Of a stretch of 64,000 bases of DNA, positions 1 through 9,888 are shown one piece after another. A program made the translations under genes and the position numbers. Numbering within the stretch: position 1 is the first letter of the stretch; the number at the start of each line of letters is the position of its first letter. The notes under the pieces were generated by a model that saw only the letters and a list, made by a program, of their open reading frames with translations, ran no database searches and was not told the DNA's origin. Origin of the DNA: Ideonella oryzae (lineage in GTDB: Bacteria > Pseudomonadota > Gammaproteobacteria > Burkholderiales > Burkholderiaceae_C); NCBI RefSeq assembly GCF_024055665.1, contig NZ_JAMXMC010000003.1, positions 160,814 to 224,813 on the forward strand. Direction: 5' to 3'.

Positions 1-624
<624 letters not shown>

Positions 625-716
625 GGGCAATCTGGGTGGGGCACGAAAGGCCGGCAGTGTAGCCGGGCCACCGCTGCAGTGCCCTTGCCCTCGGGCAACT
701 CCCGATCAGGCCGCGC

Positions 717-2162
717 TCAGCCGCGAGCCGGCGCGATCTGCTCCGCGTAGTCCACCAGCGCCTCCAGCAGCAGCTGGGCGCGCTCGTCGTCCAGCTCGGC
801 GGCCGCCTCGGCCAGTTCGTCCACCCGCTCCAGGAAGTGGGCCACCGTGAGGCCGCCTCCTGCGCCCTCGTGCAGACGCGCCACCCGCAACTGCGCCCAA
901 CGCTCACGCGCGCCACCGTCCAGGCTGTCCGGGAAATTGCGGGCGCGGTAGCGGAACACCAGCTCTTCCAGCCGCGGGTCGTCGAAGCTGGCGGTCTGCC
1001 AGACGGGATCGTCAGGGGCCGTCTTGCGCAAGCGATCCAGGCGGGTGCGATCCTGCGGCCCCAGGAAGCCGCCATACAGGTCCTCGTCCACATCCGCGGG
1101 CTGCGCACCGACCGGCCGGGTAAACACGTCGGGCCAGATGCCCGCCATGCTGGCGCCGCGGTGCGCGCAAACCTCGGCATGTTCGAGCGCACGGGTCATG
1201 TCCACGCCCCAGCGCTCGGCCATGGCCGGGGGCAGGGTCTTCAGGTTGCCAATGACCACCGGCGACTTGTTGACGTGAATGGTCTTGACCGGCAGCCGCG
1301 TCATGCCCTCGGGCAGGTCTTCGGTGCGGGTATAGAGGCGCTGGCGAATCTGCTCGGCATTCAGGGTGAACAGTTCGGAGGGATCCTCGGCCAGGTCCCA
1401 GACGATCAGCTCGTTGCGGTTGGTGGGGTGCGGGGCCAGCGGCCAGACCACGGCCAGGCAACCCCGCTCCGGCCCGTACATGCCGGAGATGTGCAGAAAG
1501 GGACGTCCCACGCCGATCTCGGCCCAGACGGCCTCCTTCTTGCGCAGCTTCAGGCAGAACTCCCACAGCCTCGGCTGCGCCTGGCGGATCTTGCGGGCCA
1601 GGGCGATGGTGGCGCGCACGTCGGACAGCGCATCGTGCGCCGCTTCATGCAGCAGACCGTTGGCCGCGCTCAGGTGCTCCAGCTTGAACGAGGGCCGGCC
1701 GTCCTCGTGGCGGGGCCATTCGATGCCCTCGGGCCGCAGCGCGTACATGCAGCGCACCGTGTCCAGCAGGTCCCAGCGGCCGCAGTCGTTCTTGTATTCC
1801 CGGGCGTATGGGTCCATCAGGTTGCGCCAGAACAGGTGGCGGGTCACCTCGTCGTCGAAGCGAATGGAGTTGTAGCCCACCCCCACCGTGCCTGGCCGGG
1901 CCAATTCGGCCTCGATGGTGGCGGCAAAGCGGTGCTCGGGCAGCCCCTGGGCCAGGCACTGCTGGGGCAGGATGCCCGTGAGCAGGCAGGACTCCGGGTC
2001 AGGCAAGGTGTCAGGCGCGGGCTGGCAGTAGACCATCACCGGCTCGCCCACCTCGTTCAGGTCGGCATCGGTGCGCACACCGGCGAACTGCGAGGGCCGG
2101 TCCCGCCGGGGGACGCGGCCGAAGGTTTCGTAGTCGTGCCAGAAGAAGCTGAAATCGCTCAT
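717..2162 (-). CDS. sbcB: exodeoxyribonuclease I
   Basis: Single-strand-specific 3'-5' exonuclease acting in mismatch repair and recombination in the cytoplasm. The 481-residue product matches the usual 475 or so. It starts MSDFSFFWHDYETFG, giving the DxE pair (Asp10, Glu12) of a DEDDh exonuclease. HDALSDVRATIALA near residue 180 holds the later conserved His/Asp region. The frame stays open far upstream into the ligase gene, but homology begins at the ATG at 2162. It lies 35 bp downstream of the ligase gene on the same strand and may be cotranscribed with it. Confidence 0.93.
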   Translation of the reverse strand: MSDFSFFWHDYETFGRVPRRDRPSQFAGVRTDADLNEVGEPVMVYCQPAPDTLPDPESCLLTGILPQQCLAQGLPEHRFAATIEAELARPGTVGVGYNSIRFDDEVTRHLFWRNLMDPYAREYKNDCGRWDLLDTVRCMYALRPEGIEWPRHEDGRPSFKLEHLSAANGLLHEAAHDALSDVRATIALARKIRQAQPRLWEFCLKLRKKEAVWAEIGVGRPFLHISGMYGPERGCLAVVWPLAPHPTNRNELIVWDLAEDPSELFTLNAEQIRQRLYTRTEDLPEGMTRLPVKTIHVNKSPVVIGNLKTLPPAMAERWGVDMTRALEHAEVCAHRGASMAGIWPDVFTRPVGAQPADVDEDLYGGFLGPQDRTRLDRLRKTAPDDPVWQTASFDDPRLEELVFRYRARNFPDSLDGGARERWAQLRVARLHEGAGGGLTVAHFLERVDELAEAAAELDDERAQLLLEALVDYAEQIAPARG

Positions 2163-2197
2163 GGGCGCACGATAACCCAGGGTCTGCGGCGGCGCGT

Positions 2198-3073
2198 TCA
2201 GAAGCCGGGATCGCGCACGCGCAACAGCGTGGCAAACCGGGGCAGGCCACTGGCGGTCAGGCCCCGCCAGCTGTAGGTCACGCGGGTGCCCAAAGGGGGC
2301 GGCTGACGTCGCTGGGCATCCTTCAGCCCGCTGCCCAGCAGAAAGACCTGCCCGGCCTCGTTGCGCACCCGCAAGGCGCCCACCATGCCAACGTACTTGC
2401 CATGCCCCTCCTCGTGGCCAATCACCACAGCCTCGGCGTCCTGCACCGGCTTGAACTTGAACAGCGCCTCGGTGCGCCCCGTCTGGTAGGGGGCATCGGC
2501 TCGGTGCAACACCAGACCCTCGCCGCCAGCGGCCACCACCGCGGCCAGCAACCGCTGCAATGCCGTCGCATCCACCACGGGCTCCTGCGACACCGCCACC
2601 AGCTGTGGCCACGCCGCGGCGGCCACCAGCGCTTCGATCTGCCCGGCCCGCTGCGCGAACCCACCAGGGGCATCAGGCAACTCGAACACCCGGTACTGCA
2701 CAGCATGCCAGCCGGGGTCGTCCGGATCGCCGCGTCGCAACAAGGCGGACACCTCGTCGAAGCGACCATGTCCCAGCCACAACTCGCCATCAAGCGACTG
2801 GCGTGGCAGCCGGGCCAGAAACCAGGCCGGCGCGGCCACCGCCCCGCCGCCCCGGAAGCGCAGCTGGCGCCCATCCCACAGCGCCCGCACCCCATCGAAC
2901 TTCTCGCTGACGAGGAAGCCCTGGGGCGACTGGCCGGCTGTCCAGTCCCGGGCCAGCAGCAAGAGCGGCGCGGTCTCGGCCTGCGCGGGTGGTGGGGTGA
3001 GCGCGGTCAGCGCGGTACACACGGCCAATGGCAACAGCGATGCACCCAGCGCAGGGTGTTGGGACAGGTCCAT
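2198..3073 (-). CDS. ligE: exported ATP-dependent DNA ligase (Lig E type)
   Basis: Minimal ATP-dependent DNA ligase of 291 residues. The adenylation lysine is in SEKFDGVRA (Lys58, KxDGxR motif). FDEVSALLRR, then EGLVLHRAD (motif IV region) and FKFKPVQDAEAVVIG (motif V), follow in order. No extra zinc-finger or BRCT domains are seen. Residues 1-32 form a signal peptide ending AQA, so the enzyme is predicted to act in the periplasm, as proposed for Lig E proteins of competent bacteria. The ATG at 3073 is chosen because it begins directly before the signal peptide; the open frame extends 22 codons further without a better start. Confidence 0.85.
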   Translation of the reverse strand: MDLSQHPALGASLLPLAVCTALTALTPPPAQAETAPLLLLARDWTAGQSPQGFLVSEKFDGVRALWDGRQLRFRGGGAVAAPAWFLARLPRQSLDGELWLGHGRFDEVSALLRRGDPDDPGWHAVQYRVFELPDAPGGFAQRAGQIEALVAAAAWPQLVAVSQEPVVDATALQRLLAAVVAAGGEGLVLHRADAPYQTGRTEALFKFKPVQDAEAVVIGHEEGHGKYVGMVGALRVRNEAGQVFLLGSGLKDAQRRQPPPLGTRVTYSWRGLTASGLPRFATLLRVRDPGF

Positions 3074-3341
3074 CCAGGCCCTCCTGATCCGATGAAGCCC
3101 CCAGCCTAGGGCGACGCAGAGCCAGCCACATCCCGCCAAGGAGGGACTGGCCCTCCCCCGCTCGTAGGAGGAATCTGGAAGGGCCGCTGCTGCTGCCGGC
3201 AGGCACAGACAAGCACCGAATCAGCCCGCCATCGCAACGCTTTTCCGGCCATGCCGGCCACCCCACCCCTGGCAGCATATGGCCACTCGTACGCCGGCGA
3301 TGTGCTCATTCGGCGTCTCATTTCAGACCGAGGAGTTCACC

Positions 3342-4868
3342 GTGAATCTGAGTCGAAAGCTGCCCCTGGCCTTTGGTCTCACCCTGCTGTTGACCTTGCT
3401 GGCGGGCTTTGCCGGCCTGTGGACCGCCCATCGGGCCATTGACGTCTTCCACACGGACGTGCAGGCGCAGGTGGACCAGGAGCGCCGCACCGCGGCCATG
3501 GAAAGCCATTTCAAGACCCAGGTGCAGGAATGGAAGGACACCCTGCTGCGTGGATCGGACAGCCAGTTGCTGGACAAGCACTGGGCCGCCTTTGTGAAGG
3601 AAGAGCAGGAGGTCGATGCCCTGGCCAAGAGCCTGCAGGCCGAGCTGCAGGACCCTGAGCTGGCTCAGCTGACCGCTGCCTTCGTTGTTCAGCACCAGAA
3701 GATGGCCGCCGGCTACCGCGACGGCCTGGAGAAGTTCAAGTCCGCTGGGCTGGAGTCTTCGGTGGGTGACATGGCGGTGCGCGGCATCGACCGCGAAGCA
3801 GCGAAGCTCCTGCGCGAACTGAAGGCCGCCATCGCCCAGCGCAGCGCGGACGCCGCGCAACAGGCCTACATCCAAGGTCGCCAGGCCGTGGCATGGAGCC
3901 TGGGCATGATGCTGCTGGCCGCGCTCCTGGGGGTGGGCATTGGCACCCGCATCAGCCGCGACGTGGTCCGCCCGCTGCAGACCGCGGTGGCCGCCGCCGA
4001 CGCGGTGGCCCGTGGTGACCTGAGCCACACGGTACAGGTGCGCGGCCAGGACGAAACCGGACGCCTGCTGGGTGCGCTGGCCGCCATGCAGACCCAACTG
4101 CGCCGCCTGGTGCAGGACGTGCGCGGCAACGCGGAACAGGTGGCCAGCGCCAGCGCGCAGATCGCCCTGGGCAACAGTGACCTGGCCACCCGCACCGAGC
4201 AGCAGGCCTCCTCCCTGCAGGAGACCGCCTCCTCAATGGAGGAACTGGACGGCGCGGTGCGTCACAACGCCCAGAGCGCCCAGGAAGCCAGTGCGCTGGC
4301 GGCCCGCGCCAGCGCCGTCGCCCAGCAGGGCGGCACGGTCGTGGCCGGTGTGGTGGACACCATGAAGGGCATCCAGACCGCGTCGCACCGCATCGTCGAC
4401 ATCATCGGCGTGATCGACGGCATCGCCTTCCAGACCAACATCCTGGCCCTGAACGCAGCTGTGGAGGCGGCCCGGGCCGGTGAGCAGGGCCGCGGCTTTG
4501 CCGTGGTGGCCAGCGAAGTGCGCAGCCTGGCGGGACGTTCCGCCGAGGCGGCCCGGGAAATCAAGCAGTTGATCCAGGCCAGTGTGGAACGCGTCGAGCA
4601 GGGTTCGGTCCAGGTCCACCAGGCGGGTCAGACCATGGACGAAGTGGTCCAGTCCATCGCCAAGGTGTCGGACATCATCCACGAGATCAGCCGTGCCAGC
4701 CAGGAGCAGAGCGCCGGCGTGGGGCAACTGGGCGAGGCGGTCAGCCGCATCGACCAGGGCACGCAGCAGAACGCGGCCCTGGTGGAACAGACCAGTGCCG
4801 CCGCCGAGAGCCTGCGCGGCCAGGCCCACCAGCTGGTGAACCTGGTCGACACCTTCAAGCTGGCCTGA
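3342..4868 (+). CDS. methyl-accepting chemotaxis protein
   Basis: Inner-membrane chemoreceptor that passes a periplasmic signal to CheA/CheW. It has a TM helix at about residues 8-30, a helical periplasmic domain of about 150 residues containing [17 protein letters not shown]2 near residue 190, a HAMP domain, and a long coiled coil. The signalling tip [19 protein letters not shown] is intact. The GTG at 3342 is preferred over an ATG 63 bp upstream because GAGGAG sits 7 bp before it and the TM helix then starts near the N-terminus. There is no CheR-binding pentapeptide at the C-terminus (it ends DTFKLA). The ligand is unknown. No chemotaxis genes are nearby. Confidence 0.92.
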   Translation: MNLSRKLPLAFGLTLLLTLLAGFAGLWTAHRAIDVFHTDVQAQVDQERRTAAMESHFKTQVQEWKDTLLRGSDSQLLDKHWAAFVKEEQEVDALAKSLQAELQDPELAQLTAAFVVQHQKMAAGYRDGLEKFKSAGLESSVGDMAVRGIDREAAKLLRELKAAIAQRSADAAQQAYIQGRQAVAWSLGMMLLAALLGVGIGTRISRDVVRPLQTAVAAADAVARGDLSHTVQVRGQDETGRLLGALAAMQTQLRRLVQDVRGNAEQVASASAQIALGNSDLATRTEQQASSLQETASSMEELDGAVRHNAQSAQEASALAARASAVAQQGGTVVAGVVDTMKGIQTASHRIVDIIGVIDGIAFQTNILALNAAVEAARAGEQGRGFAVVASEVRSLAGRSAEAAREIKQLIQASVERVEQGSVQVHQAGQTMDEVVQSIAKVSDIIHEISRASQEQSAGVGQLGEAVSRIDQGTQQNAALVEQTSAAAESLRGQAHQLVNLVDTFKLA

Positions 4869-4877
4869 GCCTCCCGC

Positions 4878-5270
4878 TCACGCGCCCTCCAGCGGGTGCG
4901 CCTGCAGCCAGGCCCATTCCACATCGGTCCACAGGCGCTGCGTGGCCACGAAGTGCATGTCCTCGGCATCTTCCAGCGAGAAGGTCCCCAGCGCGCCGGA
5001 ATTGGCATGCAGCAGCACCTGGCCTCCCTCGAGGTACTCGAACTGGGTGCGCCCGACCCAGAATGGCACGCCCCCCACCGTGCCCAGGCGGACATCGGCC
5101 TGCCCCAGCGTCATCTCCCCCACCCGCAGACACATGGGCGTGCTGCCATCGCAGCAGCCGTGCGACTGGTAGAACATCACCTCGCCGTGCCGCGCTTTCA
5201 GGCGTTCCAGCAGCGCCAGCGCCTCGGGCGAGGCGACCACACGTTCCACCGGTGTTTCCAGCGTCTCCAT
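4878..5270 (-). CDS. DUF779 family protein
   Basis: A 130-residue protein of unknown function belonging, by its motifs, to DUF779, a family often encoded beside acetaldehyde dehydrogenases. Visible landmarks are MFYQSHGCCDGSTPMC with three cysteines, and a C-terminal WTDVEWAWLQ stretch. The ATG at 5270 has AGGAGAGA just upstream. It follows the aldehyde dehydrogenase gene by 71 bp on the same strand, but a strong terminator lies between them, so expression probably depends on read-through. It converges with the chemoreceptor gene 9 bp away. The family is fairly sure; the role is unknown. Confidence 0.85.
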   Translation of the reverse strand: METLETPVERVVASPEALALLERLKARHGEVMFYQSHGCCDGSTPMCLRVGEMTLGQADVRLGTVGGVPFWVGRTQFEYLEGGQVLLHANSGALGTFSLEDAEDMHFVATQRLWTDVEWAWLQAHPLEGA

Positions 5271-5296
5271 CGGGTCTCTCCTTGCTTGCCACCCAC

Positions 5297-5320
5297 AAAA
5301 AAGGGCGGCCGAAGCCGCCC
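5297..5320 (-). terminator. intrinsic terminator after the aldehyde dehydrogenase gene
   Basis: On the minus strand a perfect 7-bp stem GGGCGGC / GCCGCCC closes a UUCG tetraloop and is followed by six T. It sits between the aldehyde dehydrogenase stop (5342) and the DUF779 start (5270). Confidence 0.9.
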
Positions 5321-5341
5321 CTGTCCTGAACTCGCGAGGGA

Positions 5342-6862
<1,521 letters not shown>

Positions 6863-6935
6863 GAGGTGTCTCCAGAGTAGGTGCTTGTGGAACAGGCGGC
6901 GCCGGTCGGTCCGGCTGCTCACCACGCGCTCTCTA

Positions 6936-6952
6936 CTGCACACGCTGTGCCA
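6936..6952 (-). promoter_or_regulatory. sigma54 (-24/-12) promoter for the aldehyde dehydrogenase gene
   Basis: Read on the minus strand the site is TGGCAC-N5-GTGCA, one base from the consensus TGGCAC-N5-TTGCA. The invariant GG and GC dinucleotides have the correct spacing. Transcription would start near 6926, leaving a leader of about 64 nt before the ATG at 6862. Confidence 0.8.
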
Positions 6953-7055
6953 GCTTCTCTGCAGGCCCTGAACGCCCCGTTTTCCGAGGGGAAATCCTCG
7001 CCATGCCGCCTCTCGACGCGGCTCACCCCCGGGATCTCCCTGTGGCGAAACGGAA

Positions 7056-7081
7056 CACCTCGAAATCGCCGTGCCGAGGTG
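7056..7081 (-). promoter_or_regulatory. candidate upstream activator site
   Basis: Perfect inverted repeat CACCTCG / CGAGGTG with a 12-bp spacer, about 140 bp upstream of the predicted sigma54 start. GGAACACC occurs at each flank. Position and symmetry suit an enhancer-binding protein; assignment to the AcoR-like regulator is inference. Confidence 0.4.
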
Positions 7082-7140
7082 GAACACCCGGACTGGCTCG
7101 GCGCCTTCGGGACAACCCTCTGCGCCAGGAAGCCACAGTC

Positions 7141-7848
7141 TCAGCGGCCAGGGGCCGGCAAGGGGCGGGTGAGTTCGTCGGCGCTCAGGCCCTGCTGACG
7201 CATCAGCGCCTCCAGGGCCGGCATCAGCGGCCCCAGACGCTCTTCCAGCGCGTCGCGCACCGTGTCCACAAACACCTGCGTGGAACGCTCGATCTCGATG
7301 TTGAGCCGGTCGCCGGGTCGCTTCTGGCCAAAGGTGGTCATGCGCAGGGTCTCGGGAATCAGCCAGACCTCGAACCAGCCCGCCTGGCGATCGGCCTCGG
7401 CCACGGTCAGACTGGCACCGTTGATGGCGATGTAGCCCTTGGCGAAGACGTAACGCATCCAGCGGGCCGGCACCTCGATGCGCATCACGTGGTTGTTCTC
7501 GGGCTGGCGTACCTCGGCCAGCGTGGCCGTGAAATCCACGTGCCCGGACAGCGGATGGCCACCGATCTCGGCACCGTCCTTGGCCGCGCGCTCCACATTG
7601 ATCCGATCGCCCTCTTTCAAGGTGCCCAGGGTGGTCAACCCCAGGCTCTGCTGCATCACGTCGAAATCGGCCTGATCCGCGCCATGCAAGGCAGTGACGG
7701 TGAGGCAGACGCCATCGCTGGCCACGCTGGCTCCGATGGCCAGATCCTGGGCGAAACCAGGAGGAAAACGCAGGCGAAAACTGCGCAGACCAGGACGGTC
7801 GGTGATCGACGCGACCTCAGCCACGCCCTGGACGATGCCGGTGAACAT
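7141..7848 (-). CDS. ribE: riboflavin synthase, alpha chain
   Basis: Dismutates two 6,7-dimethyl-8-ribityllumazine molecules to riboflavin. It starts with the family signature MFTGIVQG. The tandem barrel halves are recognisable: [11 protein letters not shown] plus [10 protein letters not shown], then AINGASLTV plus [12 protein letters not shown]. At 235 residues it is about 20 longer than usual, through a tail after VVDTV-like [15 protein letters not shown]. The variant [11 protein letters not shown] places it nearer the E. coli RibC type than the rib-operon type. No FMN riboswitch is visible upstream and no other rib gene adjoins, so this is a stand-alone copy. Confidence 0.92.
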   Translation of the reverse strand: MFTGIVQGVAEVASITDRPGLRSFRLRFPPGFAQDLAIGASVASDGVCLTVTALHGADQADFDVMQQSLGLTTLGTLKEGDRINVERAAKDGAEIGGHPLSGHVDFTATLAEVRQPENNHVMRIEVPARWMRYVFAKGYIAINGASLTVAEADRQAGWFEVWLIPETLRMTTFGQKRPGDRLNIEIERSTQVFVDTVRDALEERLGPLMPALEALMRQQGLSADELTRPLPAPGR

Positions 7849-7860
7849 GATGGAACCCTT

Positions 7861-7899
7861 GAAACAAGAAAGCCGGCCGAGCTTAGCAGCCCGGCCGGC
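7861..7899 (-). terminator. terminator after the esterase gene
   Basis: Minus-strand stem of 10 bp with one mismatch (arms at 7872-7881 and 7890-7899, 8-nt loop) followed by a T-rich run. It lies between the esterase stop (7944) and the riboflavin synthase start (7848). Confidence 0.8.
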
Positions 7900-7943
7900 C
7901 ATCTTCCGGTGGTGGGTCTTGCCGCGCCCAGCGCGGCAGGGCA

Positions 7944-8927
7944 TCACTGGGCGTTCAGGAAACTCATCACCGCGTCCATCACCACCGTGGGATTGGAGGA
8001 ATCCATCTGGCCCGCCATGGAGGCCACACCGTGATCGGCCCCGGCGATCTTCTTGATCACCATCGAGCCACCGCAGTTGGTCCAGGTCTGGACATTGCCC
8101 GAGGTGGCGTTGGGCGAGCCCAGCGGCGCCACCGACTCACCACACTTCTGGGTCACGCGCACCTGCTGCTCAGGCCACTCGCCCATCATCGTCCCATCCA
8201 GGAAGGCCGCGTTGCCCGCCCACTCGACAAGGGGGTTGATGATCCAGTTGTAGTTGGGCCAGCGGTTGCTGTAGGTCTGCATGACCTGGTCGTCGTCGCC
8301 GCTGATGCTCATGTAGGGCTTGGCCGTACTGGGGACACAGGGCGTGGCACCCGCCGGATCGAAGTGCGCGGCCGCCGGCCCCGCCAGGGCGATGTAACCG
8401 TCAAAGGTGGCGGGGGACTCACAGCGCATGCGATTGGTCATCGCGCCGCCCATCGAATGGCCCATCAGATCGATCTCGGTCACGCCGTATTCGGTCTTGA
8501 GCTTGGTCGCCAAGGCCTGCAGGAAGGCCACGTCGTCCTGCCCCGAGGTCATGGCGTAATTGGACCAGGTGGTCGCCCCGTCGGCGCCACTGATGTGCTG
8601 CCCCTGCGGGAACACCATGATGACCTTGTTGGCGTGCAGCCAATCCCAGTTGACGGTGTTGGTGGTGGTTTCCGCGTTGGAACTGTTCAGGCCCAGTTGG
8701 TAGGCAATGGCCGTGTTGTTGCCACCACCGCCGTGCAGCGCCACGATCGCCCGAGTGGCACCACCGGCCGGCACATAAATGTTCACTGCATGGGGATAGC
8801 CGGCCACCGAGGTGGAGACAAGGCTGTCGCCGGCAGCAAGGCTGTTGCTGCTGCTGCCCCCGCCGCAGGCGGCCAGTGACGCGACGAGGGCACTGCCGAT
8901 CAACAGGCGCATCAGGCGCTGGTTCAT
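7944..8927 (-). CDS. lipoprotein alpha/beta-hydrolase, PHB depolymerase/feruloyl esterase type
   Basis: Probable extracytoplasmic esterase of 327 residues. The N-terminus is a lipoprotein signal, SLAAC with Cys21 as lipidated residue, followed by a Gly/Ser linker. HGGGGN forms the oxyanion region. GHSMGG supplies the nucleophile (Ser158), SGDDDQVM the likely Asp, and GADHG the likely His. This set matches the LpqC/PHB-depolymerase family of secreted esterases. The ATG at 8927 has AGGGAG upstream. It is monocistronic with its own terminator. The substrate (short-chain polyhydroxyalkanoate, feruloyl or acetyl esters) cannot be told from sequence. Confidence 0.82.
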   Translation of the reverse strand: MNQRLMRLLIGSALVASLAACGGGSSSNSLAAGDSLVSTSVAGYPHAVNIYVPAGGATRAIVALHGGGGNNTAIAYQLGLNSSNAETTTNTVNWDWLHANKVIMVFPQGQHISGADGATTWSNYAMTSGQDDVAFLQALATKLKTEYGVTEIDLMGHSMGGAMTNRMRCESPATFDGYIALAGPAAAHFDPAGATPCVPSTAKPYMSISGDDDQVMQTYSNRWPNYNWIINPLVEWAGNAAFLDGTMMGEWPEQQVRVTQKCGESVAPLGSPNATSGNVQTWTNCGGSMVIKKIAGADHGVASMAGQMDSSNPTVVMDAVMSFLNAQ

Positions 8928-9231
8928 GGTTTCACTCCCTGTAGAGAGAAGAGTTGCGAAGTGTGTGAATGGTAGGAGCGCACGCTTGCCATGACCTGTC
9001 GGCAGGTGGCGACACCCCTTGTCGGACAGCACCCACAACCCTGCAGGACAACAGGCCATGGACACCAGATCGAATCTCAACGCGGCAGCCCTCCTTCTGG
9101 ACGACAGGCCACACTCGTCCGGACGCTACCATCCGTAAGCTCGGTGCTGCCCAGCCAAACAGGGGATGGCGGACGCCCCGGGTCATCCCCTGCCGCGGTG
9201 CCCGCCGGGGTGGACTGGCAGAATGCAGGGC
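8928..9231. other. divergent intergenic region
   Basis: About 300 bp between the esterase (leftward) and the PagL-like gene (rightward). It must hold both promoters, but I find no convincing -35/-10 pair, no sigma54 site and no long repeat. No coding frame here has credible composition. Confidence 0.5.
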
Positions 9232-9876
9232 ATGAAACACCCCGTCACCCGCACCGCCCTGGCCACGCTCGCCCTGATCGGCAGCCTGGGCAGCGCCCAC
9301 GCCGAAGCCCAGGATCAGAACGCGCTGCGCGCGCTGGCCGTGGGCGGCACCCTCGCCTCCTGGGCCTACGGCCTCTGGGAAGGTGCTCCCTTCACCGATT
9401 GCCGCGGCGCCCAATGGCAGCTGCGCGGCAATGTGGCTCACGACCACGAGCTGAACCTGGCCTCGGTCGGTGCGGCCTATGGCGATTGCCACATGCTGGA
9501 CGCCGGCAGCTGGTCCTTGAGCAATCAGACCAACTTCTCGGTGGGCCGCTGGACCACCCGCGGCGACGTGGCCGGCGCTTCCTCGGCCTGGGACGTGGCC
9601 GTGGTGCCCCTGGTGCACTGGCAGCATCCGGCCTTCGCCTCCCACAAGTGGGAAGTGGAGTTCGGCATCGGCCCGGCCTGGCTCAGCGAGGTCAACATCG
9701 GTGACCGCCAGAAGGGCAGCAACTTCCAGTTCTCCGACCACCTGGGCCTGAACCTGGTGGATGGCGGCGGTCAATGGCGCGTGGGCCTGCAGTGGCGCCA
9801 CATCAGCAACGCCGACATCAAGAAGCCCAACAACGGCGTCAACTTCACCGGCCTGGTCTTCGCCTGGACGCTGTGA
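9232..9876 (+). CDS. PagL-like lipid A 3-O-deacylase
   Basis: Outer-membrane beta-barrel esterase family that removes the 3-O acyl chain of lipid A. It has 214 residues, with a signal peptide ending SAHA near residue 24, and alternating aromatic strands ending in a C-terminal LVFAWTL membrane strand. The active-site motif HISNADIKKPNNG gives His190 and Ser192. The residue equivalent to the catalytic Glu140 of Pseudomonas PagL is Asn204, so the acid member of the triad appears to be missing. The ATG at 9232 is preferred; another ATG three codons earlier is possible. It converges with the ArnT-like gene 12 bp away. Confidence 0.82.
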   Translation: MKHPVTRTALATLALIGSLGSAHAEAQDQNALRALAVGGTLASWAYGLWEGAPFTDCRGAQWQLRGNVAHDHELNLASVGAAYGDCHMLDAGSWSLSNQTNFSVGRWTTRGDVAGASSAWDVAVVPLVHWQHPAFASHKWEVEFGIGPAWLSEVNIGDRQKGSNFQFSDHLGLNLVDGGGQWRVGLQWRHISNADIKKPNNGVNFTGLVFAWTL

Positions 9877-9888
9877 CACCGTGCTGGC

